A stretch of 64,000 nucleotides of DNA, taken from the NCBI GenBank assembly GCA_963969395.1, contig OZ017796.1, positions 4,280,501-4,344,500 on the forward strand, given 5' to 3'. Below, in pieces: positions 23,700-36,017 of the stretch. The notes below the pieces were generated by a model. The model was not told the origin of the DNA and made no database searches. It saw only the letters and a list, made by a program, of their open reading frames with translations. The position numbers and the translations under genes were made by a program. The number at the start of each line of letters is the position of its first letter. Positions within the stretch are counted from its first letter, which is position 1. Origin of the DNA: Pseudoscleropodium purum. Lineage: Eukaryota > Streptophyta > Bryopsida > Hypnales > Brachytheciaceae.

Positions 23700-24138
23700 T
23701 AAAGTGTACATGAATTAGGAGGGTTTAGCGACGGTTTTAGCAATACGCAACAGTTTGGAACAAGCTTGAAGAGTTTACTTGAACATTCAAATTTTGGACC
23801 ATGCTTCAGCAACCGTGCAATTATTTTCAGCAAGCATGGTCCAAACCGCTTTGTTCACTATTGGCAAGGTTCAGTGGCAATGTCGAATGTCAACTTTAGA
23901 ATTTAGCCCCCACTAAAGTTGGCATTCAATGCTGCCCATTACGAATTTTCTGAACATTGCATCTTTGAATATGAAAAAAAACTTTGCATTTCTGCAGGAA
24001 AACCATGCATATTTGCTGAAGCATGTTGCAAAATTTACGTGTTTGCTGCTAAAAGTTGCTCCAGCATGATCCAAAACATTGCATGCTACTACACAGGTTG
24101 CTGAAAAACGTTGCTAAAATCTCCAAATTCTTGTAGTG
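23700..24138 (-). mobile_element. CACTA-like transposon end inside the hydrolase gene
   Basis: Read on the minus strand from 24138, the sequence begins CACTACAAGAATTTGGAG, matching the CACTACAAGAAA terminus of plant CACTA (En/Spm) elements. It is followed by recurring TTTAGCAACG, CAGCAAC and GCTGAA motifs like the subterminal repeats of that superfamily. A plus-strand TTTAGCGACGGTTTTAGC at about 23727 may belong to a second subterminal block. The opposite CACTA terminus was not found, so this is a partial or decayed element. It starts 34 bp past the donor site of the last recognisable hydrolase exon. Confidence 0.45.
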
Positions 24139-24171
24139 ATGGTATCTGGGAAGGGAAGAAAATGAATGTAC

Positions 24172-25499
24172 CCTCTTTGGTGTGTCGGTCATGTGCCATT
24201 TGTTGAGGCCGTCCTTGTCGAGACTTGCCGATGTGGGAGTAGAGGAACCGTTTGCGAAGTTGTAGCTCACGTACGTAACCGGCCGTCACCAACTTGGTGA
24301 CCGACTGCAAGTAAAGGAATTGAGTCGATCGTCTTAGTCAGCAATCATATAAAATATTAACTTGATTAGACATTATATATGATTACAAGTGTTGCAGCTA
24401 CTAATGATAGTTACTGAAACCTTGAGAGCCTACACAGAAGAACACTTCGTTTCAATCTACAGCAAAAGAATCTCAAATAACGGTGAATATTTTTTCTCTT
24501 TGCATCCGTGACAAAATAAAATAAAATTGAGTAATTAGTGCACTTTGCTGTGCTCCCCTCACACTGGGATTTCGCCTCAGATTCTTACAGTTGGAGGGAA
24601 AGCTCCGGACATTCTCTGGTTGTAAGAGGGCGTGCATGCTGAAAGGTAGATGGCTTTAGAAACTTTGTTTAGGAACTTCTCCGATGCGTAAGCAATGGAC
24701 CCTCCTCCCAGACTGTGCCCAACTAGAATCACCTGGACAGATAAAAATTATTCATCCACATAAGCAGCTCATTAGACTGACGTCGCTTGTAACTGCATAT
24801 GCGTACAATTTCCCAAAATCAGTAGCAAGACTGTTGTAAGAGTTACAGCAAGCAAGTTCAGCTTACTTTTCCCCTCGAGCTGGCGATGGCATCGATCAAT
24901 GGCTTGGTGTACTCTGCAACGGTGGTGATATCATCAGCAATCGCTTTGTAGATACCATTAGCAGTCAGTTCCACAGCTGTGGCAGAATATCCATAAAGTT
25001 CCAGCAGGGTTATGATTTCAAACCAGAGCCAGGCTCCACCCCCGACTCCGTGCAGGAATATGAACTCTTGCGGTGCGTATGACTGATTTTCCAAGGCAAC
25101 AACAAAAATGGTCATGTTTTACATAAAAATGGCTTGCCTCCAAGCACCAGAATTGTGGTAATCATATCCACAAAGCTCTCAAAACTAGGCATGGTGTACT
25201 TACTGTAGAACTTACGCTCCAGGTAGGCGAGTGGAAAATTGCCAATTTCGTGAATATGACGAAAAAAGAAAGAACTCATGTGCTGCACCAGATCTCTCTT
25301 ACCACAAGGCTAGTTTCGCAACACGAGAATAGAGTCGTTGTAACAAATGTGAGGAGTTCATATTGCTTACCGAACGGTCGATGCAGACGGCACTGCTGCA
25401 CCGGACCGATTGAGAAGTTACCATTACCATCTGAGAGCACAGCAGCATGGCTAACACTGCCAGACCCCATCCAACTTGGTTCCACAGTCTTGGAGCCAT
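24172..25499 (-). pseudogene. Secreted alpha/beta-hydrolase, methylesterase-like; frameshifted and 3'-truncated
   Basis: Four exons on the minus strand, all introns GT-AG and phase 0: 25499-25371, 25082-24867, 24732-24589, 24304-24172. The first encodes a signal-peptide-like start (MAPRLWNQVGWGLAVLAMLL). Exon 2 has the oxyanion motif FLHGVGGGAW (H54, G55); exon 3 has the nucleophile elbow VGHSLGGG with Ser122. Segments such as ELYGYSATAVELTANGI and KFLNKVSKAIYLSA match the plant MES (methyl-hormone esterase) branch. In exon 4 the frame TKLVTAGYV breaks at a tandem ACGTACGT (24269-24276); removing one 4-bp copy would restore SYNFANGSS and the rest of the exon. The C-terminal exons with the catalytic Asp and His were not found, and a CACTA-like end follows. 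Alternatives: a sequencing error at the duplication, or distant 3' exons. Confidence 0.65.
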
Positions 25500-27118
25500 T
25501 GGAATCACGGAATTCGACCTGCTCCTGGCAACTGACTTTCCACACAACAAAGCTTTCTTTTTAGATTAAAACGTAGCTCAGGGTAAGGACAACGCAACCC
25601 AAGCTTTGACCTGAGTGTTGCCTTGTAAGCATCCACAAATGAAGTTTTGTGAAGCGAGCTCGTAGGATGGGTATTCGCAGGTGACCTAAGAGCGACAGTG
25701 CCTGCTGACCACTGTCGAAATCAACCAGAGATCTTCGACGTTCTCAGGGCAACTGAATAGGTCTCACTAAGAAAGAATTCAAACTACAAGAAATCTTATA
25801 AGAGAGATACATGCACCAAGATTCCCCCAAGAGCTACTGAAATTATCTGTGTTTAAACATTGACACCCGAGCTAGTGCCGACTATCCCTCCAGCTCTACT
25901 AGCTCAGACTTTCAGTTCAGAATGAGGAAAACTACTAAAAACTTCCCGTGTAGACCTCGATACTAGACCTTTGATTTCGAACCAGGGAGACCGTTCCGGA
26001 GGCTCTTAATCCTTGCAACACACTTGCTAGTCAAACTTCCAAACCGTCAGCAAGTTGAGAGCCTGGGATGGCAAGTAACGGAGATCTCGAGAGACTAGGG
26101 TGACCAATTTTAGTTTCCTACTCCTCAACTTGAGCAGCGCTATCGCCTTCAGCAAGTGATGAGCTTGGGAATTCAAAGACAATCCTGCCAAGATCTTCAC
26201 CTGAGTAGATCCCTTTTCAGGTGATCAGCTCGGAGCTCACGATCGAGGAGCACTGATGCTGCAAGTGGTTAAGGACAACAATCACTCTGAGTTTTATAGA
26301 AGATGACCCGTGCAGTCTGGAAGCTCCGAGGATTTAGTGTACTTGCAGAATGAATTTGGCCCTACGTTAGACATGAAATTCCTTTACATCATGAGGCCAG
26401 CCAGTGAGCTCGAATGCAACACGTGCAAGGCTTTGCATCGACGTGAAAGTTATTGCATATGACGAAGTCAACTTTGAGTAATAGTCTTACTGGAAAAGCA
26501 AGTCTGTGCTACAAGGAGTCAAGGACAGAGCCTCTAGGGGAGGTAGTGTAGCTGCTTGTTGAAACTAACTTACGTTTTGAACATCAGTTCCGTCCGGAAA
26601 CGGAGGAGCTCTAGAAACAGTAAACAATCGAACTGTGCTCCATCGTGTCGCCTCCGTAAGTCTGTGACGATGATGAAATTGGACGCATTTGGACGCATTT
26701 GGAGAAGGAGAAGACGATGATGAAGTCCATTAGTGAGGATAAGCATCGATTTGGAACTCTGGTTATCAATAGACTCTTCCCTATGTTTCTCCAGAGTAAA
26801 TGTTTTTGGCGAATTTTAGATAATAACGGTCCTGCAACAAGCCTATAGGATTTCTTTTTGCCAATTTCATCCAAGCTTAGGTCTAGAATTTGCAAAATCT
26901 TGCTTATTATAGTAACTTTAATGGAACAATGGGGAGTGTTTGAGTTAAAAATATAAAAAATAGGCTTTGATTATCATCCTACAATTAATCACCACATTGG
27001 CAATATTCAACATTAAAATTTCTAATTTCTCGCTCATCCTTACAAGTGAGGTTTCACAAATTGGAATCCACAGATGCTTGTCATGAACATAGGTAGCTCA
27101 GCTTCAAAAAGTCCATTT
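25500..27118. other. Upstream region of the hydrolase gene; no gene seen
   Basis: Less AT-rich than the spacer further right, which suits a 5' leader or promoter, but it contains no recognisable coding family. A short direct repeat of GGACGCATTT occurs at 26676-26698. Toward 26900 composition becomes AT-rich. Confidence 0.35.
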
Positions 27119-28202
27119 AGATCATTGCAAGAAACACCAGCTGTTTTGCATAGCATTTTGAAAAGTCGGATTATGTCCAATGCTATAACTTATGAATTAT
27201 GAACCCAATGCCCCCAAAAAACCTATTTATAGAGTTTTTGATTGTAATTGTACCCCTTATTTTTCAAAAAAAATTCAAAAATCATTTTATATTTCAAAAT
27301 CAATTTTGTTGTGTAGTCATGTTTTAAAATATAGGGGGTTTTTATACTAAATATTGGTTCAAATTAATGATTTTGGGTTGAAATTTAACATGGTATATTC
27401 CAATAGTAGATAGACATGTGCCTACTAAAGGGCATCTAAAAAAACATTATTTTATATCTTCCACATTTATTCAAAGAGGCCTCAGTTCCTTGCATGTGCA
27501 CTTATAAACAATAGATATAGTTTTAACCTCGATTTTTTAGTTAAATATCATCAACAAAAAATCCTCTCAAATTTAGAATTTTTAATTTCTTTGAAAATCT
27601 ATTTTCCTTTTTTTTAACAAATAAAAATGTCCAACTATGTATTTTCTCCACTAGAGTTCTATGTACAAAAATCTATCCTAGAAATTATAATTTGGACATT
27701 TTAATTTGTAGAAAATAGGAAAATAAATTTTCAACAAAACTAAAAATTGGACATTGGAAAATATTTTATGATGATGAGATCTGATTAAAAAAATGAGGTC
27801 AAAATCATTTCTAATGTTTACAAAAGCACTTATAAGGAGGCCTCTTTGCACGAACATGGAGAACATAAAATAAAGTTTTCTTAGATTTACTTTAATAGAA
27901 AAATGTATACCTATGATAGGAATATACCACAAGAATTTCAAACAAAAATCATTAATTTGAATTGGTATTTAGTATAAAAAAAACTACACTTGAAAATGTG
28001 TCATATTAACAAAATTGATATTTAAATTTAAAATGATTTTTTGAAATTTTCTAAAAATAAGAAATATGATTACAATTAAGTTAACTAAAAAATTATTTTT
28101 TATTTTTGGCATTGGATTTTAAATTCAAAAGTTATAGTAGATGACATGAAAATGACTTTGATTGTGATGTGAAAATAGGTTGGTGTTTCTTGCAATGACC
28201 CC
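27119..28202. repeat. 1.1-kb foldback element
   Basis: Two long arms are imperfect reverse complements over roughly 500 bp each (27119-27634 and 27692-28202), around a loop of about 57 bp. Anchors: ATTGCAAGAAACACC at 27124-27138 pairs with GGTGTTTCTTGCAAT at 28182-28196; TTCAAATTAATGATTTT at 27358-27374 pairs with a near-identical complement around 27946-27962. Both arms are AT-rich, diverged and non-coding. The terminal target duplication was not identified. Confidence 0.7.
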
Positions 28203-30099
28203 TTTGTCATATGATATTGATATGACTTTCACCGTTATACCTACACTAACTCCAATAATCTAGTCTATGTTTTGTTTAGTTTCACTTCATGTGCCATAAT
28301 TTGAAAAATGAATAAACAGAATCCAAATGAACAAACGTGAATGTCATAGTATTTTGTGATTAGTAGCATGTTGTAATAATCTTTGAAGACCTACACCTAT
28401 TGAGATTGTAAAAAGTTGACATATCTATGCTTTCAAAGAAATATATATAGAAAAGTGTAGGTAATATTAGTTTGAATGAAATTTGAAGATTCTCAATGAA
28501 TCAAAGACTTAAAACCTCATTTACTATTATAGATGATTTATAGATTGCAATTTGAAATGTTGTTGCATGTACTTGGAATAGGTTTGAAGATATTTGTTCT
28601 ATGATACAATTAGTACAAATCATTTGAATTTGTACACAACCACCAAACTATTTTTTCCCCACAATTGTTTTGAATTCAAGATGTTTGTTTTAAAGGCAAT
28701 CACATGCTATACTTCTTTAGATTATAGATAAGATTTAAGTCATTTAACATCTAAATGCACGAGGCACCAAATTGTGGTGTCGATAATATTTCATAGTTAA
28801 ATTAAACCTATCTAAGCTGCTATGAGTGCTTTTTTATCCATCTTTGGTAAACAAGCAAACACAATTAGGTTTTAGGATTTTTGGTTTCTATCCTATGGGT
28901 GTTCTAACGTCGGTCTAGTGTGCCTTCTAAGTAATGGATCTTTTCTAGAATTCCTACTCCTATAATTTTATAACATTCCCTACTTCCTAATCTTTCATTG
29001 AAGAAGGTTAAGTATTATTTTATAATTCCCAACTAAATTTCCTTCCAATTTGTTAAAGTTCCAAACTTCTTCTAAACAACTTACTATTTTTGGACGATTG
29101 AAATTGAATCCCCGCAAATCTTATTTTATCCTATCTATTTTGATTAAAAAAAAGTAGACTTTCCTAGTGAGAGTTACTAAGGGATGAAGTTTGACCGCTA
29201 GTCGATACCTCAAACTTCATCCATAATTTTCTACTCAACAATAATTCAAAATTGAATTTTTCCTTTACTTTTGACTTCCAAATTCTTTACCCTATCTAGA
29301 TTTCTATTCTTGTTCTTCTTGGATGAATTGAACTAGTTTTCATCCAATATGGTTTGAAACTTCATCTACTCATATCTTTGTCAAATTAATTTGGAATTCT
29401 AAATGTAATATAGTTTTGGAAACCAATAGACAAGGTCTATACTATGAAACACCTAACTTTAGGCAACAACCTAATCTTAACAACCTAACTTGGCTTTGAA
29501 CTTCTAGTGATGCGGTAAAACTAATTAACTTTGAAAACTCAAGGAAAAATGGAGAATTTAGTTATGTACCTCAAGATTGGGGTCATTGTTGAGATTGTGG
29601 TACAAACCTTGATGTTCTTCTTTGTTTTCCATCCATCTTCTACTCTTGATAATTTTTCCCGCGGCTTGAAAGTAAGGAAATATTACAAGGTTTCAAATTT
29701 CCCTAAGACTACTCCATCTCTCCCTTCTCTTCTATTTCTTTCTCTTCTATTCTTCCTCTTTTCCTTCTACTCTTCCTCCATTATTTTATGCTAAAGGTTG
29801 ACTTTGGACTTCCAACTCTAAGTCCTACACAATAATTGATTATTCCTACCCCAATCTTCTTATCTAATGTCATTTATTGGATTATTCATCTTCTAATGGT
29901 TGACCTTCCTCCTTAGGATTTCCCCTTAACCCTATATACTCTTAGTGTCTTCTTTAAATCCCTACTCCCTCTTCTTTCACATGTATGTTGCTTATAGTAA
30001 CTGAGTTTTGGTATACCTCTACCCTCCCTTGTCAAGTGCCACTTGTTGGACTCTTGTCATATGGTACTTGTTGGAGTTCAGAAAGCTTGGATTAACCTT
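28203..30099. other. AT-rich gene-free stretch with a pyrimidine-rich tract
   Basis: No gene recognised. A strongly CT-rich tract spans about 29700-29790 on the plus strand and produces a meaningless Ser/Leu/Phe-rich ORF. From about 29100 to 30060 the sequence has a generally pyrimidine-biased plus strand. Confidence 0.45.
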
Positions 30100-30630
30100 G
30101 CAAGCGTATACATGGCCTTCGGGGATGTTGGGTGGCCTCCGAGTACGTACTAGGACTTAAGGGGTACTAGTTTTAGTTTACTGTCGTAAGCCTTCAGATA
30201 TGTGTTGGGGTTTGGAAGTGGGTCTGGTTTAGTCCACTGATATATACTGGGGCTTGGGAATGCTAGGATAGCCTCTAGGATGTATTAGGCTTCAGGGTAC
30301 TTGAGAGCCTTCAGGTATGTGCTGGGGGCTTGGGGGTTCTGGTTTAGTCGACTAACGTATACTAGGGCTCGAGGATGTTGGGTTACCTCTAGGATGTTGG
30401 GATAACTTTTGGGATGTATTGGACTTTAGGGTGCTAGGTGACCTTCGGGATGTATTGGGCCTTCAGGGTACTAGGTGGCCTAAACATATATTAGGACTTC
30501 AAGGTGCTAAGTGACCTCTAGGATGTACTGGGCCTTCAAGGTGCTAGGTGGCCTAAGCATACACTGGGGCTTCAAAGTGTTGGGTGACCTCTGGGATGTA
30601 TTGGGCCTTTGAGGGTGCTAGATGGCCTTC
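30100..30630. repeat. Degenerate minisatellite, roughly 36-bp unit
   Basis: About 14-15 diverged units of the type GGATGTATTGGGCCTTCAGG + GTGCTAGGTGACCTCT in tandem. The last units alternate 'GACCTCTGGGATG' with 'GGCCTAAGCATAC', suggesting a higher-order dimer of about 73 bp. No reading frame runs through the array. Confidence 0.75.
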
Positions 30631-32583
30631 TCATAAATTTACTATTGCTAAGCTTGTAGACCCATAATTCTCACACAACCTTTATCACAAGAACCTTCTA
30701 CATGGTCATCAATTTTGGATACTAAACTTGGATCTCCAAAACCTACATTTTGGAAACTAAACTTAGAACACTCAATGATTATTAGTATATTATAGCTATG
30801 TAGTGATTTTTCCAACCCCAAGATCAAAGCTTCGCCGTAGGGTTAGTAATGCTCTCAACTTCCACAATAAAACACATTCTCGTGGTAAGCCAATTTCGAA
30901 AGAATGTGAGTTAGTTTGGAACCATACCCAACAATTTAATACACTAACGTCCAACTCTACAAGATTTCACCATGAGGGAATTCCCACTTAGAATCAAGAG
31001 TTTACAATTACAAGCTAGAGACCTCCCAAAGCAGCATTGCCAAGGTATAGTGGGAGGTTCGAGGATTAATATAGAAAACAAAGTCCACAAGAACCTGAAC
31101 AATACTTAACAAACATTAACTAGACACACGAGCCAATGTTGGAAGGGACCCCAATGTCCTCCAAAGAAAGTTATGAAGTACCAACAAGGGAGCAAAGAAT
31201 ACTCCAGAAACGAAAAAGATTCGCAATGTGGCCAAAATTGGCCAAAATCCAAATTAATGGACTCAATAATGTGACAAGGGTTCAAACTTGAACCAAAAAG
31301 GGGTATTTTGGGAGAGAAATGAGAGCCCTTAAATACTTTTCCAAGGGCCTTATCTCTCTCCAATTTCTACTTGGTAACCTTATCACATAAGATTTTCAAA
31401 CTAATCCTTTCAATTTTGACTTCTATACTAGACCTTGTTTTTAACTTTTGGAGAAATACTCCAAATCACAAAAGGATTGCACCAATGGCTTCAAAATGAC
31501 ATTTTCAATTGAAAGGACCCCTACCCCTTTTCCAACCTTAAAAATCTAAAGAATCATAACAGTGATTAGAAATTCAAAACAGGTAAAAATCCAAGTCTTG
31601 GAGTTTTCACTATCTGACAAAAGTAACTAGCCTAGGATCCTTGGTAGATTCAAGGGAGGAAGAAAATACCCTAAATTTGTTTTATTCCGATGTCGTGTGC
31701 TCCCAATACGTCGGTCAACTTCGTATTTGATCTTCAAATTTGCTAGTTTCAGAAGATCTTGCTAATTTTAGCACCTTCTGCTATTGGAATGTCATGAAAC
31801 TTGTTGGAGAGCTTTATCAATATAAAATAAGCTATAATAATTTTTAGTGAGATTTTACCACACTCAAGGTAATTTCCACAATTTTATCACATTGGATTTT
31901 AGTGGTTGAGTACTCGGAAAAAGATTGGGGATGATAAAAAAAAAATGAGACTTTGGAGGGAACCTCTCATAAAATTCCTCAAGAGATGTGCAAGTTCACA
32001 TTTGTACCTTGCACACATGGAAAAGGAGTACAAATCCCACTACCTCCTTTAACTTCTAGTAAACAAAGAATCTTCTACAAAAAAGAGAATCTAAACAAAG
32101 TGATTGCGTTGTTGGACTCTTGGCATGACTCCTACTTCAAATCACCGTACTTAGGTCATAAATGCCCTTCAATGCTTCAATTTGAGTTTCTCCACCTATA
32201 GGCTAATAATTGGAATTTCTACAATTTTGTCGATAGAATGGGGAAACTGAAACCTATCACAAGAAATTTATCGTAGAGTTCTCACAAGATTTTTTCAAAC
32301 TAATTTTAGCCAATTTGTGTTTCATTGCATGAATAGGTGTAGATAGTCGGATAGTTTCTATTTAATACACTTATTATGTACAAAAGTGGATTTCAACCCT
32401 ATTTACATGCGGGTTTAGGTTGTAATAGGTGTGAAGCAACTAGAGGGTGTATTGGTATGTACAATACAGGTTTTAGTCCAACATACGTTTTAGGTCTTTT
32501 CACACCTAATTCCATATTCAAAACCTATAGGAAATCAAAAAAATAAATATTGAGTTCTAGGTGACAAAATCGGGACTCACAAT
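30631..32583. other. Gene-free stretch
   Basis: Several short ORFs (30803-30991, 31106-31363, 31953-32201) show no family motif. Composition between 30800 and 31350 is less AT-rich and may be remains of an unidentified element. Confidence 0.4.
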
Positions 32584-33155
32584 TGTTATTTTTAGTAATT
32601 ATATTTTTTTATTCTTCTTGAAGTCTAATTTTAGCATCAAGATTTGATTTTGAAAATGACTAATTATGATTTTTCTATTCAAGATTTTGTGCAATAGGGT
32701 TCATTGCAATCTTCACTTTCCATAGTGTTGAGAGCTATTGGAAATGAGCCTAAAATACACTAGATTTCGGAGAAAATTTCACATTAGAAATTCATTTAAA
32801 AAAATTATAGAAGAGAGTTTGAGAAGTGATAAATTGATTGGGATTATGTATGTTATGTCCTATAAACTCATATTTTTTTGGTGACCAACTTTTTAGATTT
32901 GACATGTAAAAAGAGGATTGAAAGACTTCAAATCACTTTCATAGTTTTAACATCCTCATGAGCAAACATTATAATCTTTCAATCTATAAGTGATGTTGAT
33001 GTGTTTTCTTTTCCTATGTGATCTCTAACATATCTAGTTTGAAATTGAACAATCACAATTCAAGCAAAATTGATACAACTTATTAAAATGTTGTCTTTCT
33101 GTTCAGTTTAGAATAAATTACTAGAATCTCAAAAAAGGCCTTGGGCATTTAGGGG
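32584..33155. mobile_element. TTAA repeat family 2, 5'-truncated copy
   Basis: Alignable along its length with 41614-42263 (shared anchors ATTCTTCTTGAAGTCTA, TCAAGATTTTGTGCAA, AATTGATACAACTTAT). The right end reads GCCTTGGGCATTTAGGGG followed by TTAA (33156-33159), the same terminus as the full copy. The left terminus is missing. Non-coding. Confidence 0.7.
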
Positions 33156-33379
33156 TTAATATGAAATGACAATAACCATATGATACCAAATTTTCACTCT
33201 ATATGAAAGTCATATGAAATTTATATCTTCTAGTGTATTGAACTTCATTATCAAAAGTTGTATGAATGTAATATGACAATAATAAGGGAAATTTTTGGAA
33301 GTACTTAATTATTACAAAAAATTTGGACATAGCAATGGGCTGTTTGATTGTATGTAAATGTGCATATATAGAAAAATAA

Positions 33380-33408
<29 letters not shown>
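33380..33408. repeat. (AAT)n microsatellite
   Basis: Uninterrupted ATA/AAT trinucleotide repeats. A similar short run occurs at about 52945-52965. Confidence 0.9.
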
Positions 33409-33411
<3 letters not shown>

Positions 33412-34453
33412 TTTTTATTTATTTCACATGATCAAGGTGTGTGCCACACAAGATTGGGGACTAAAAAACTTTTTTCAAAAAATAAAAATAAATGAAAAAA
33501 GATTGTTTTATTTCCCAAGATTTGTACAATTTCAAAAACGCAAACAACCCACTATTGGATATAGATTTTTTGAAATGCATGTGGAATCCCTAATCTATAA
33601 AATGTTCAATCAAGGAGTCAAGGTGGATGTTTCAAACATCAATTAAGGGGGCCATTTACCCACAATATGCATTTTTTACAATTAGGATTCAATATGAGTT
33701 GCATGTGTAATAAGAAGATGGTCCTTAGAATTTCTCCATTACTCTTGTAAAGACAAAGAGAGTCTTTGTCAAATTTTATTATGCTTCACTTCTATCAATA
33801 GTTCTACGTGAATAGGGAGGAACCTACACTTTAGGAGTAGCTTTGCTTCTTTTCAAATGAAAATAAACCAAAACTTTAGTTCACATCCAAAGTTAAAAAT
33901 ATTTTTTTACAAGTAGGACACTTACCTCTACTTTTTACTATTCTCTCCCTAAAATCTTACCAACCAACAATTCCAAGTCTCTTCTTGCAAAATTTGTTGA
34001 CATCAACACTCTTTGGGGGACATTATAATATGAGATTGCACCAAAAAAATTTCAACATAAAAATGGCAACAAACTATGAAGGTTTTTTTGCCCAAAAAAC
34101 TTCAAATTTAAAAAAATCTTGGATGAAATTGCTAGATTGTAGATGAAAATAGAAATGATATGTGCTAATGTGATGAATGTTGAAATATGCAGCACCACTC
34201 TAACATTTGGTATCGCCACTTTAGCACTTCATAAAAAGTGAAAAAAGCCCTTGTTGACACTACTATTTATAATTCCAGATTTTATTTATTCTACAAAATT
34301 TGAACAATTTTTGTATACAGAAGTCACTCTCAATCAATTAGTCAGTGTGACCAAAGTTTCAAGGTAAACAGGTAGGCCAACCTGGCAAAGTGGCACAAAA
34401 GACGTTTCCAATCCAAAGAACTCAGTGTAAAAATGATTTGTTTGTTATTTTTA
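33409..34453. other. AT-rich gene-free stretch
   Basis: Nothing recognisable; the 72-residue ORF at 33428-33646 has no family motif. Confidence 0.4.
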
Positions 34454-34796
34454 GGACCACTTCACACATGGGCCCAAGGTTGAGAGTCCATCAGCCTCCA
34501 CTAATCAAATTTAAGAAAACCTTGACTTTGGCCTCTCAACCCTTCACACAAGGCATCACAATCCAAAGTCCGTTGCCCTCCAAAGTGCCTATATGGAAGC
34601 CGAGGCCCCTACATGGCAATGGCCTCACAACGGACTCTCACCCAAAGTTTGGGTCGCCACTTTGTGGCGACCCAAACTTTGGGTGAGAGTCCATCAAATT
34701 GCCCATTTCTTGCCCATTTCTTTGGACTCTCATCCAAACTTTGGCCATGAACTCCCACGGCCTCTCGACTTGGTCAGCCCATGTGTGAAGCACCCC
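34454..34796. mobile_element. 343-bp Harbinger/Tourist-like MITE with TTA target duplication
   Basis: Left end GGACCACTTCACACATGGG (34454-34472) and right end, read inward, GGGGTGCTTCACACATGGG (34796-34778) are inverted repeats. The trinucleotide TTA flanks both sides (34451-34453, 34797-34799), typical of PIF/Harbinger. GC-richer than its surroundings. Internally it holds a perfect 29-bp palindrome (34632-34692) and extra copies of GAGAGTCC/GGACTCTC. Non-coding. Confidence 0.75.
34632..34692. repeat. Perfect 29-bp inverted repeat with 3-nt loop
   Basis: 34632-34660 is the exact reverse complement of 34664-34692 around TTT. The arms begin GGACTCTCACCCAAAG and end GGGTCGCCAC. It lies inside the MITE at 34454-34796. 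A third, diverged arm-like copy (GGACTCTCATCCAAAC) lies at 34723-34738. Confidence 0.95.
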
Positions 34797-35705
34797 TTAC
34801 TTGCTTCATTTAGAATAGACAAGCTGGCTTTTTTTTGACAACTTTTCTTATATTTGGATTACACCAAACCAAGCTCTATGATCATTCAGATTCTCAAAGT
34901 AGTGATTGGTCGAAAAGTGGGTAGTGGTCCAAGTTGGGTTTACACTTTGGCCAAAGCCCATACTCTATTCCACGGATGAGAAATTCACTTGGAATCATAT
35001 GTGGGCACATTAGATAATGTTATGCCATGATCTTAGGCTCAAGTAATAGCACCCCTCATGATCATGGGAGATGGGAGTCTAAGACAAAAAAAAAATAGTA
35101 ATGACACTTTGCATGGTCTAGGTGTAAATCCAAAAGAGACCATATTGATAGACTATATCTATTTATTATTAGATCCAAAATTTTGAACTTGAAGATCAAT
35201 AAAATAGACAAAATTTATAGTTGTGAGATTTTGGTCCATCATTGTCTTCTAGAAATCCATTAGTCTAGCCTACCTTAAAGAAGACCCATAATGGGATTCT
35301 TACTCAATCAACTAGAGTAAGAATCCCATTGTAGATCATTTGGTCACTATGCATAATTAAATTTATTGGATTCATAAAAAAAAATTGCATAAGAACATCA
35401 AATTAGAAAATATTCTACAATCAACTAACTTTTATAAAAAAAAAAGATATATTATAGGTGGTCAAAGCAAAATTACATAGCTTCTCATTATAAATCCTAG
35501 GGGGGACTATCTTGGCCTTTTTGAATGCTAATGTAATACTTATAATTCTCTATAGAATTCCAATGACAATCCAAAAGTGTCCCATGACAATATGACATCG
35601 TAGAACAATGCAAGAATTTTTTTATTATGTGTAGAAAAAACATGATGAAAGATGGTCATTCAATCCTTGAAAAAGAAACTTTTCAACCCTATTCCAATCC
35701 TTAAA
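34797..35705. repeat. Gene-free stretch with a short perfect hairpin
   Basis: No gene. A perfect 16-bp inverted repeat (AATGGGATTCTTACTC at 35290-35305, complement at 35315-35330) surrounds a 9-nt loop; the rest is AT-rich and unremarkable. Confidence 0.6.
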
Positions 35706-35815
35706 CCCCTAAAGGACCAAACAACTTTTTTTAGCAACATACAAATTTTGGGCAACTCACCAAGAACAAAATCTCTATTCTTTGTCTTTGAAATTTTCTC
35801 ACAATATGTAATTGA
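35706..35815 (-). mobile_element. TTAA repeat family 1, terminal fragment
   Basis: Begins CCCCTAAAGGACCAAA next to TTAA and continues with 'TTAGCAACATACAAATTTTG', the reverse complement of the 3' end of the element at 36018-36913. Homology fades after about 110 bp. Confidence 0.6.
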
Positions 35816-36017
35816 AGAGTTGCTTCATTAGAGGGGATTTGAAGGCATTAGAAGACTATTTTAGGGTTGTTCAGTTGTTCCCATTGTTGTGAACTAGTGA
35901 ACTACTATCAAAATATCTAAAAATAATTAAAAATAATTAAAAGATGAAGGAAGAGTTGAACATATTTCATTTTAAAATTCAAACATGGCGTGTTCTTGCA
36001 ATTGGTAAGGTTTTTAA

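Noticed and set aside
35290..35330. Hairpin as a bacterial-type terminator
   Set aside because: It has no T-tract or gene upstream, and the window is eukaryotic.
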